From Chloroflexota bacterium (lineage in GTDB: Bacteria > Chloroflexota > Dehalococcoidia > Lucifugimonadales > UBA3495), in contig JAPPJA010000280.1 of NCBI GenBank assembly GCA_028874675.1, positions 1 through 5,319 of the forward strand: a stretch of 5,319 nt of DNA, read 5' to 3'. Under the pieces are notes generated by a model, which saw nothing but the letters and a program-made list of their open reading frames with translations, made no database searches and was not told where the DNA came from. Every line of letters starts with the position of its first letter. Positions within the stretch are counted from its first letter, which is position 1. Below are positions 1 through 4,994 of this stretch, piece by piece. The translations under genes were made by a program, and so were the position numbers.

Positions 1-1
1 T

Positions 2-139
2 ACCCAACTCAGACAAGGAAGTCAAGCGTTTTGGGTACACAGGTATATAATTCCCAAAGGGAAGGTAAGTAGGAAATACCTATGGGAATCGGCTATAGTC
101 AACGATATTGATCGAAGAGCGGCGCTAGAAGGTATGTAA
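2..139 (+). CDS. possible C-terminal end of a gene entering from the left (partial)
   Basis: One frame is open from the window edge to a TAA at 137-139, giving 45 residues that end in the short stretch RRAALEGM. The composition is protein-like: aromatic and basic in the middle (WVHRYIIPKGK, RKYLWE) and acidic/basic near the end. No start is visible, so the gene would begin left of the window. I do not recognise the family. An open stretch of 46 codons can arise by chance roughly one time in ten at this base composition, so this is a weak call. No clear terminator follows it. Confidence 0.33.
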   Translation, partial: TQLRQGSQAFWVHRYIIPKGKVSRKYLWESAIVNDIDRRAALEGM

Positions 140-1030
140 CCGCCCCATTTGAGCAGAAAACGAAATTTCTCAAGGATCAGTTCTGACTTGCCTCTTCGCG
201 TAGCATGATGTCTGCCTGACCGTAGGCCCCAGTCGAAAAGGCCTTAACTAGTCCAACGGCCTGATCATCATGGCATTTTTGGTTGTTGCCGTTACGTTGC
301 TTTTGGTGACTACCCTTGGTCCACCAAACTGGGTAAAATCAAGAACTTTTCACATCAGGTTCGAGGTGGTGGTTTAATTGGCCGTTCACGGCGCCCAGGG
401 TGAAGAACTTAAGACCCTGCAGATCAGTAGGGGCTTTTCCTTTGCCCAGTTTCGCCTTTGGCTGAGGAGAGGCCACTCACGGCGGCCCGCCTCGCTTATC
501 CGCCAATCCATCACGGCCCGCAGGAGGCGGCGATCCACTTTTCCTATGTGGGACCGACTGCGCAGCGGTTTATGTAGGATCAAACAAGACATCAGACACG
601 ATAGAGGCTGTCTCGGAAGTTGGGACTGCCCCGTACACGGGAGGTACGCCGAGGCCCCAGTTACCCTTTCATCGCAATCGTTGAGGACATGGAATGGACG
701 GAAAGGGCCTGCCCGGGGGATGAAGGTATGGGGCAGGAACGGCAATTCCTTGAGATTCTTAGTGCGGCAGATGCCATCGCGCTGTTGGAGGCGACGGCAG
801 ATTGACGGCCCGGCCGGGGTACTCGCCTTCGAGCCAGTTGGGTCCCGTTAGGCTATCCCCGTTAGTTGGTTTGCTTGTTATGCAAGAAATGGCGTGAGAA
901 AATATGCCAATGATAGATCTACTCGCGTCAACCCCTCAATACGGCGTGGGGGGGATTATCGCGTCTGCCATAGCCGCCTGCGTTGGGCGGCAAGGCGCAG
1001 TCGCGCCAACACGTCCCGTCACGGATACAG
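140..1030. other. long stretch without a convincing gene
   Basis: I see no recognisable gene in these roughly 890 bases. Three weak candidates were examined. At 270-377 (+) a 35-residue peptide starts with a hydrophobic run (MAFLVVAVTLLLV), but it lacks a good ribosome binding site. At 620-805 (+) a TTG-started frame ends in an acidic, leucine-rich tail (FLEILSAADAIALLE) that has gene-like codons and could be the remnant of a lost gene. The longer frames at 378-851 (+) and 386-745 (-) are rich in Arg, Ser and Pro and look like out-of-frame translation. A short hairpin (GCCGCC at 973-978 with GGCGGC at 986-991) has no T-run. The stretch is best described as intergenic or decayed sequence. Confidence 0.5.
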
Positions 1031-1038
1031 TCATCGGA

Positions 1039-1071
1039 TACAATGGAGCTGAGCCGACCCGCCGGCTCAGC
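1039..1071 (+). promoter_or_regulatory. likely promoter -10 element and palindromic operator of the DUF433/DUF5615 operon
   Basis: TACAAT at 1039-1044 is a good -10 hexamer. The best -35 candidate, CCGTCA at 1016-1021 with 17-base spacing, matches TTGACA at only three positions. Immediately downstream, where transcription would start, is a perfect inverted repeat: GCTGAGCCG (1048-1056) and CGGCTCAGC (1063-1071) around six bases. No T-run follows, so it is not an intrinsic terminator. Antitoxins of type II modules commonly repress their own operon by binding palindromes at the promoter. An operator role is inferred from that and from the position. Confidence 0.4.
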
Positions 1072-1077
1072 AGCCTT

Positions 1078-1086
1078 GGAGAGGAG
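1078..1086 (+). promoter_or_regulatory. ribosome binding site of the DUF433 gene
   Basis: GGAGAGGAG ends nine bases before the ATG at 1096. It decides the start: the frame is open upstream to 904, but that extension has no comparable site and does not resemble the family. Confidence 0.75.
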
Positions 1087-1095
1087 ACGAAAACC

Positions 1096-1365
1096 ATGGC
1101 CACCGACAACCGAACCGAAAAGGCAAAGCTGACCTGGGGCGACTGCCCGGGAGTGGGACGAGACCCGGAACGGCTGGCTGGCGCCTGGACCTTCAGCAAC
1201 ACCAGACTGCCCCTGGAAGCTGTCTTTGAGAACCTGGCCAGCGGCCTCAGCTTCGAGGAGATTACCGAGCAGTTCAGCGTCAGCGAGGACCAGATCCGCA
1301 CCGTCCTGGCCCACGCGGCCCGGATGCTGGCCGAGGACCGGCTGAGACCTGGCGACAGCCCATGA
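1096..1365 (+). CDS. DUF433 domain protein, antitoxin-like (89 residues)
   Basis: This is a small DUF433 protein, the usual partner of DUF5615 PIN-like toxins, in which it is thought to neutralise the toxin and probably to bind the operon promoter. The family signature is visible: LTWGDCPGVGRDPERLAGAW (12-31), then TFSNTRLPLEAVFENLASG (32-50), which corresponds to the usual GTRIPV-type core followed by a helix. Next comes LSFEEITEQFSVSEDQIRTV (51-70), the helical segment of the usual form 'eeI...f.v..eqi..vL', and LAHAARML (71-78). The length is normal for the family. The start at 1096 is set by a strong Shine-Dalgarno sequence. Its stop (1363-1365) overlaps the ATG of the toxin gene (1362), a classic sign of translational coupling. 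The gene looks intact, while its partner appears frameshifted. Confidence 0.8.
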   Translation: MATDNRTEKAKLTWGDCPGVGRDPERLAGAWTFSNTRLPLEAVFENLASGLSFEEITEQFSVSEDQIRTVLAHAARMLAEDRLRPGDSP

Positions 1366-1691
1366 AAATCCTCCTAGACCACAAGACTCCCCATGGCCTG
1401 AGACACCTGCTGACCGGGCATGAGGTGGAAACCGCTCAGTGCCGGGGCTGGGACACCAGGCACAACGGCGACTTGCTCATGAACGCCCTGGACCACGGAT
1501 TCCAGCCTGGTCATCACCTGCGACCGGGGCTTCCGGTTCGAACAGAGCCTCCCTGCGATACCGATCCGGTGCCGACCATCACAACCAGCAGCCGGGGACT
1601 CATCCGCTCCAGCGCCTCGTTAATAGAGGCAGCCATCAGTAGCGTAAGCGGGGGATCAAGAACAAGCGGGCCCAGGTGGTCTGGGTCCTGA
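1362..1691 (+). pseudogene. DUF5615 PIN-like toxin gene, apparently frameshifted
   Basis: The first 47 codons match the DUF5615 family, which forms the toxin half of DUF433/DUF5615 modules and has a PIN-like nuclease fold. MKILLD carries the conserved acidic residue at D6. It is followed by TGHEVETAQCRGWD (18-31) and NGDLL (35-39). The next conserved block, SSLVITCDRGFRFEQSL, is in the +1 frame at 1501-1551. The C-terminal block, TITTSSRGLIRSSASLIEAA, returns to the original frame from about 1578. One extra base near 1500 and one missing base near 1572 restore a protein of the expected spacing. As written, the frame reads to TGA at 1689-1691 but has lost its middle. It could be a pseudogene or a sequencing/assembly error. 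The ATG overlaps the antitoxin stop. Confidence 0.65.
1668..1688. repeat. hairpin at the end of the toxin frame
   Basis: GGGCCCAG (1668-1675) pairs with CTGGGTCC (1681-1688) across five bases, with one G-U pair. It lies directly before the TGA of the toxin frame. No clean T-run follows, so it is at best a weak terminator for the toxin-antitoxin operon. Confidence 0.25.
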
Positions 1692-1926
1692 ATTACGGTC
1701 TTTCCGAATGAATAAGTCTTCTCGGAACGCCAAGAATTCTCCCTGGAATCAGAGCCTTATTTTGGCTGGACAAGACTATCTCCTTCCTGACTCTCCGGTT
1801 GTTTAGTAAGTAACGAAGAGAAAATCGGTCACTTCGCAAGCTCCGCCAGCTGACTCATTGCGATAGGGGAATATACTGTCCGTCGCCTTCCGCAAGGTCA
1901 ATTATCAGCCCCTGAAGAGTTCAGAA

Positions 1927-2340
1927 CTAGCGAGACAATACTTCGTGCAAACGCGCACGGGTCTCCGCAGCATTCTCTTGAACCAAGTTGTAATGAAGCA
2001 TGTTGTCCCTCGGGAAATCGCTCATATCCAGGTTGTATAGGGGGTGCTCTTTCACCCGAGCCTGGGCGTCCATCTTTCTCTGCCGCAATTGCTCTCCATC
2101 GAGGCTCTCTTCCCAATTCTCAAGGTGGCGTTTCAAAGCCCCGTCCACCAATCCCCCCAAAAGACTGGCTGTCGCATCCAAGTCTTCCCCCAGTGCCAGC
2201 ATGTCCTCTGCCACCCGAACGAACGATTTAATGTCATAAGACTCTTCCCAGTCCGGTTCGTCCTGCCAGAGGTCATCTTTCAGCGCACAAAATAAGGTAG
2301 ACAGTCTGTACAGTGCTTTGGGGTCACCACGGTACGACAT
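1927..2340 (-). CDS. acidic hypothetical protein, 137 residues
   Basis: I do not recognise this family. The protein is strongly acidic (28 Asp/Glu against 17 Lys/Arg). It appears mostly helical and has no signal peptide or membrane segment, so it is probably cytoplasmic. An acidic, Trp-containing stretch lies at about 22-35 (DDLWQDEPDWEE), followed by a helical block at about 38-80 and a polar C-terminal helix (QENAAETRARLHEVLSR). The start at the ATG ending at 2340 is preferred because GGAGG lies eight bases upstream. A GTG five codons earlier overlaps that site and is less likely. The gene stands alone on the minus strand and converges with the toxin-antitoxin operon. A minus-strand terminator lies 55 bases upstream. 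Its good ribosome binding site and protein-like composition make it a credible real gene. The size and acidity would also fit an immunity or inhibitor protein, but nothing in the sequence proves that. Confidence 0.7.
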   Translation of the reverse strand: MSYRGDPKALYRLSTLFCALKDDLWQDEPDWEESYDIKSFVRVAEDMLALGEDLDATASLLGGLVDGALKRHLENWEESLDGEQLRQRKMDAQARVKEHPLYNLDMSDFPRDNMLHYNLVQENAAETRARLHEVLSR

Positions 2341-2348
2341 ATACGGAT

Positions 2349-2353
2349 CCTCC
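2349..2353 (-). promoter_or_regulatory. ribosome binding site of the acidic 137-residue protein
   Basis: On the minus strand GGAGG is followed by eight bases and then the ATG at 2340-2338. This selects that ATG over the upstream in-frame GTG (2355-2353), which overlaps the site. Confidence 0.65.
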
Positions 2354-2386
2354 ACATAAAACTGTCTTCAGAGTCATCCGGCAGGC

Positions 2387-2419
2387 AAAGAAAAACCCAC
2401 GCCCGAAAAGGGGCGTGGG
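2387..2419 (-). terminator. rho-independent terminator on the minus strand
   Basis: GGGCGTGGG (2411-2419) and CCCACGCCC (2396-2404) form a perfect nine-pair GC-rich stem with a six-base loop. Read on the minus strand, the stem is followed by TTTTTCTTT (2395-2387). On the plus strand no T-run follows, so the signal is directional. It would end a minus-strand transcript that comes from the right, where only short frames are found, or it could act as an attenuator in the leader of the acidic-protein gene that starts at 2340. Confidence 0.8.
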
Positions 2420-2428
2420 CTGACCAAG

Positions 2429-2530
2429 TCAGACTACCAAATCCCGGCACGACACTCCGCACCGGAAGGACTCGACTACATTGGCGCCCCCGAGCAGGGA
2501 CGCCGTGATATAGTTATACCTATGGCCCAT
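2429..2530 (-). CDS. possible small protein of 33 residues ahead of the terminator
   Basis: An ATG at 2530-2528 opens 33 codons ending in TGA at 2431-2429. The peptide begins MGHRYNYITASLLGGANVV and ends CRDLVV. The stop lies nine bases before the terminator stem, as expected for the last gene of a transcript. The ribosome binding site is mediocre: AAGG is nine bases before the ATG. I recognise no family. The terminator needs some transcript to end, and this is the nearest candidate, but a frame this short may be chance. Confidence 0.2.
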   Translation of the reverse strand: MGHRYNYITASLLGGANVVESFRCGVSCRDLVV

Positions 2531-2906
2531 CAGGTGCTACCTTCACCTATGGCGCCTACGGTCAGTCCAGCACCACCTGTTCTGGCCGGCGGCCCGTGGG
2601 GTCTATGACTCTGCGGGCTTGTTCCTTTCCTTGCCCACCTCGCAATACTATACAATGTTTGACGTTGGAATGCCACCTTGTCGTTATCCACGTTGCAGGA
2701 AAACAGTAGCTCCAATATAATTTTGCCTATGATGAACCCAATAGGCGTGAAAACCAAAATTCAGGGATGCCCCCAATTCGTGCATTTCCTCAGCTACAAA
2801 CGGCGGCATAACATTGCCGTGTCCAGCATCGCCGCTGCATACCCTTGCTACCGTGGAGCCAGGAAACGATAAACCGTCGTCACGCCACCGATTTTACCGG
2901 CCAAGT
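2531..2906. other. stretch without a convincing gene, fragmentary minus-strand frames
   Basis: No complete gene is supported between the two hairpins. On the minus strand a frame from about 2809 to 2684 (41 codons from an ATG) contains FVAEEMHELGASLNFGF, which has gene-like composition. It lacks a ribosome binding site and ends in TAA. A TTG-started frame at 2757-2530 has a hydrophobic start, FIIGKIILELLF. Neither matches a family I know. They may be pieces of one decayed minus-strand gene, which would explain the minus-strand terminator at 2387-2419. Confidence 0.4.
2845..2873 (+). promoter_or_regulatory. possible promoter upstream of the HEAT-repeat gene
   Basis: TTGCTA (2845-2850) and GATAAA (2868-2873) are separated by 17 bases and match the sigma-70 hexamers at four of six positions each. 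Transcription would begin near 2880, ahead of the hairpin at 2907-2940 and the HEAT gene at 3002. Matches of this quality occur by chance, so this is a tentative call. Confidence 0.25.
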
Positions 2907-2940
2907 AAAAATCCCCGGCGCCGCGGCGCCGGGGATTTTT
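2907..2940. terminator. strong symmetric hairpin, bidirectional terminator
   Basis: Two perfect 16-base arms (2907-2922 and 2925-2940) flank the bases GC. The arms run from A5 through a GC-rich core (TCCCCGGCGCC) to T5 on the other side, so a stable stem followed by a U-run forms on either strand. In a real hairpin the innermost bases would open as the loop. No clear gene ends just to its left on the plus strand. On the minus strand it would stop transcription coming from the direction of the HEAT gene. Confidence 0.75.
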
Positions 2941-2960
2941 GGTCCCATCGCAGATAAACA

Positions 2961-2970
2961 AGGAGAGGAG
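2961..2970 (+). promoter_or_regulatory. purine-rich Shine-Dalgarno-like sequence without a well-spaced start
   Basis: AGGAGAGGAG is an excellent ribosome binding site by sequence, but no ATG, GTG or TTG lies 5 to 12 bases downstream in any frame. The nearest start in the HEAT frame is TTG at 2990 (19 intervening bases), then ATG at 3002 (31 bases). The original start codon may have been lost, or the match may be accidental. Confidence 0.35.
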
Positions 2971-3001
2971 ATCGAAGAGCAGGTCGTCGTTGAAAACCAA
3001 G

Positions 3002-3796
3002 ATGGCTGAAGATTCAATATTGAACGTCCCCCCGGAGGATATGATCCCATCGCTGGCTGGCGCCAGCCATACCAGCCGCCGCTACGCCGCCCAGATGCTG
3101 GGCATAAGGGATACGGACCAGCTGAGTTCATTTCTCCTGGAATCCATGGAACGAGGTACAGTCCCCATGCGCCAGGCGGTTTCCGAAACCCTGGGCAGAC
3201 TGTATGGAATGCGCCACAGCAGGATTTGGGATCCCGATGTCAAGAGTCTGGCGGACCTGCCATACCTGGATTGTCTGCAGATGGGAATCGAGGACCCTGA
3301 CGAGATCACCCGCGCCAACTCCGTAAAGAGCCTGGGTAACCTCCGCCAGGAGAGCCGGGCCGTAGAGCTACTGGCTATGGCCATTGCAGACCCGTCAGGT
3401 CGAGTGAGGGTAGAAGCTGCAAGGGGCCTGGGGCAACGCTGGAGCACCACGGAAGGGCGAGCAGGAGTGCCAGCATTGATTCTTGCCCTGGCTGATCCGG
3501 AGCCGCAGGTGCGGGAGCAGGCCGCTGCCGCACTGGAGTATATGTATGATAAGGAGGCTCGTGGGCCGCTCCTGGCGCTTCTCGAGGACGAAGACAAGGG
3601 GGTCAGGACACGGGCAGCCCTGGCGCTGGGAGCGCTTGGCGCCTCAGAGGCTGTCCCGATGCTGATTTCGGTACTGAAGGAGTTCGAGTCACGCTTCGCC
3701 TCGAGTGCTGCCACGTACCTGTTCCAAATGCAGGCCGAAGAGGCGCTTCCGGTGCTGAAGGACTTGCTGCGTAGCTATCACGTCGGGGTCCAGTGA
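3002..3796 (+). CDS. HEAT-repeat protein, N-terminal half (ends at an in-frame TGA)
   Basis: This encodes 264 residues of tandem helical hairpins of the HEAT / PBS-lyase type, a scaffold family used for protein-protein contacts. No catalytic domain is visible. Clear repeats include TRANSVKSLGNLRQESRAVE (103-122), VRVEAARGLG (135-144) followed by GVPALILALADP (155-166), VREQAAAALEYM (170-181), and VRTRAALALGALGASEAVPM (201-220). There is no signal peptide or membrane segment, so it is probably cytoplasmic. The ATG at 3002 is the first plausible start in frame but has no good ribosome binding site; the frame is open back to a TTG at 2939 inside the hairpin. Translation stops at TGA 3794-3796 in the middle of a repeat. 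The next half continues in the same frame, so this half is probably truncated. Confidence 0.8.
   Translation: MAEDSILNVPPEDMIPSLAGASHTSRRYAAQMLGIRDTDQLSSFLLESMERGTVPMRQAVSETLGRLYGMRHSRIWDPDVKSLADLPYLDCLQMGIEDPDEITRANSVKSLGNLRQESRAVELLAMAIADPSGRVRVEAARGLGQRWSTTEGRAGVPALILALADPEPQVREQAAAALEYMYDKEARGPLLALLEDEDKGVRTRAALALGALGASEAVPMLISVLKEFESRFASSAATYLFQMQAEEALPVLKDLLRSYHVGVQ
3794..3796 (+). other. in-frame TGA interrupting the HEAT-repeat gene
   Basis: The codon lies at position 265 of a frame otherwise open from 2939 to 4513. The repeat reads VGVQ, stop, TVVRGIATFGSSEAVPAI, where the usual pattern is V-R-(W/R/A)-x-A-x-x-A-L-G. A sense codon such as TGG or CGA, each one base away, would fit. 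The gene has seven normal TGG codons and itself ends with TGA, which argues against TGA being read as tryptophan genome-wide. Confidence 0.8.
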
Positions 3797-3802
3797 ACGG
3801 TT

Positions 3803-4513
3803 GTGAGGGGCATCGCCACCTTTGGGAGCAGCGAGGCCGTACCCGCCATCTGCAGGGCACTGGAGTATGGCGGGGACCGCAAGTTCCGCAGAGACGCCAT
3901 CGAAGTACTGGGCGAGTTGGGAGACCGCAGTGCGGTGCCGTTCCTGATCCAGGCCGTGAACCGCTGGGGTGACACCGCGGCCATTCGAGTCCTTCTGGAA
4001 TTGGGAGGCAGGGATGCAGAGGACGCCGTCATCAGACAGGTGAACGATGGACACGACTGGAGAACGTCTGACCTGGCCGCTTCGGTGCTGGGAGAAAAGG
4101 GTATTACCAGCGCCATGCCTGCCCTCCGACAATTCCTGGAGATAAGCGACTCCAGTTACTCAATCCAAGTTGCGGCCATGGCCCTGAACCAATTGGGAGA
4201 CACAATAACCGGGCCCGAACTGACGGAATGGCTGCGCCAGGGAAGCAGTGACCAACGCTGGAGGGCCGCCATCGCCCTGCGAGAACTGGGCGACGGCAGC
4301 GCTAATGAGGCCCTGCTGAATGGACTGAGGGACCCTGAGGTGGAAGTGCGAAGGGAGGCGGCCCGCAGCCTCGGCAGAAAGGGCGACGATGAGGCCATCG
4401 CAACCCTCACCGCGGCTATGGACGATGTCGATGAGAGGGTCAGGGAAGAGGCAAGGAGGGCCCTGGGGCTTCTGGCAAAGAGACAATGGGGAGCACGCTC
4501 TACGGCCCTGTGA
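3803..4513 (+). CDS. HEAT-repeat protein, C-terminal half (possible reinitiation at GTG)
   Basis: This is the same frame as the preceding half, resuming after the TGA. From a GTG six bases past the stop it encodes 236 residues of further HEAT repeats: SSEAVPAICRALEYG (9-23), RRDAIEVLGELGDRSAVPFL (29-48), LAASVLGEKGITSAMPAL (91-108), QVAAMALNQLGD (122-133), WRAAIALRELGDGSANEALL (153-172), VRREAARSLGRKGDDEAIAT (182-201) and VREEARRALGLL (213-224). No ribosome binding site precedes the GTG, so independent translation would need reinitiation or read-through. If it is not made, this half is a pseudogene remnant. It ends in TGA at 4511-4513, with no evident terminator. Together the halves would give a solenoid of about 500 residues, perhaps with a dozen or more repeats. 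Confidence 0.75.
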   Translation: MRGIATFGSSEAVPAICRALEYGGDRKFRRDAIEVLGELGDRSAVPFLIQAVNRWGDTAAIRVLLELGGRDAEDAVIRQVNDGHDWRTSDLAASVLGEKGITSAMPALRQFLEISDSSYSIQVAAMALNQLGDTITGPELTEWLRQGSSDQRWRAAIALRELGDGSANEALLNGLRDPEVEVRREAARSLGRKGDDEAIATLTAAMDDVDERVREEARRALGLLAKRQWGARSTAL

Positions 4514-4599
4514 CGAGCGACGACATCGGATGGAAAAGGCCTATGTCACCCGGGAACGTGTCCTATGATCACCTATGGGGTTTCCGGTTACCCATTTTT

Positions 4600-4881
4600 A
4601 TGGGCCTTTCCTCGTGTTCAGACCAAGGTAGTCCAGAAGAGAGATGGAACCACAAGAACATATCAGTGGCAACCAATCACTACCATGCGTTGGCCTTGGA
4701 CAATGGAAGATGGGCCATTGGCGACGGCTAAGAAGAAGCGCTTGAGCAGTTGCTAGCAATTGTGCCGGACACTGTACGACTGTCTTCAGTCCGTTGTTCG
4801 CTAAAGGTGAAAAGCGGTGGCGCATTTGGACTTCTTCGTGGCGGCTTAGAACTAGGGCATATGGGCCGAACTCAGGAATAA
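4600..4881 (+). pseudogene. possible remnant of an IS1634/IS4-type transposase
   Basis: The frame at 4604 onward reads AFPRVQTKVVQKRDGTTRTY, which resembles the N-terminus of IS1634-family transposases (hydrophobic start, basic strand, 'DGt.r.Y'). An ATG at 4600-4602 is one base out of frame; removing one G at 4602-4604 would give MAFPRVQTK. Further on, in another frame (4732-4878), EEALEQLLAIVPDTV and GGAFGLLRGGLELGHMGRT resemble the next segment of such proteins. Stops and frame changes make it non-functional. I see no inverted-repeat ends or target duplication, and the catalytic DDE domain is missing. The assignment rests on pattern memory only. Confidence 0.38.
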
Positions 4882-4980
4882 CTCTTGCTGTACAACTTAA
4901 TTTCAGGGAGCTTGCCAATTCAACGTCGGTGACAGGATCGCTTAGCCAGCCAACCATCTTGGATAGTTCCATTCGACCTC

Positions 4981-4987
4981 GAAGGGG
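4981..4987 (+). promoter_or_regulatory. ribosome binding site of the helix-turn-helix protein
   Basis: GAAGGGG ends seven bases before the ATG at 4995 and continues as GTGA, a close match to the anti-Shine-Dalgarno complement. It selects this ATG over the longer frame that begins at 4794, whose extra 67 residues do not look protein-like. Confidence 0.6.
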
Positions 4988-4994
4988 TGACATT

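Noticed and set aside
1..37. Inverted repeat TACCCAA / TTGGGTA at the left edge
   Set aside because: Seven-base arms separated by 23 bases inside a possible coding tail are expected by chance.
620..805. 61-codon frame starting at TTG with a gene-like C-terminus
   Set aside because: The codon use near the end is suggestive, but the start is poor and no family is recognised. It is mentioned only in the description of the empty stretch.
378..851. 157-residue frame on the plus strand and its 119-residue counterpart on the minus strand
   Set aside because: Both are Arg/Ser/Pro-rich with no motif and no ribosome binding site, and they look like non-coding translation.
904..1095. N-terminal extension of the DUF433 protein from the ATG at 904
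   Set aside because: The extension does not resemble the family, and a strong ribosome binding site precedes the ATG at 1096.
1912..1924. Small hairpin CTGAA / TTCAG after the acidic-protein gene
   Set aside because: Five-pair stem with a three-base loop and no T-run, too weak for a terminator.
2518..2553. Direct repeat ACCTATGGC with 27-base spacing, reading as TYG-type peptide repeats
   Set aside because: There are only two copies, and the frame is closed by a stop just upstream and has no start codon.
3082..3714. 210-residue minus-strand frame opposite the HEAT gene
   Set aside because: It is rich in Ser, Arg and Ala without motifs. It is the antisense shadow of a well-supported repeat protein.
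3794..3830. Selenocysteine insertion at the in-frame TGA
   Set aside because: No convincing bacterial SECIS hairpin is visible just downstream, and a structural repeat position is not a plausible redox site.
3002..4513. Genome-wide reassignment of TGA to tryptophan
   Set aside because: The gene uses TGG for tryptophan seven times. TGA also ends this gene, and the antitoxin TGA overlaps the toxin ATG in the standard ATGA arrangement.
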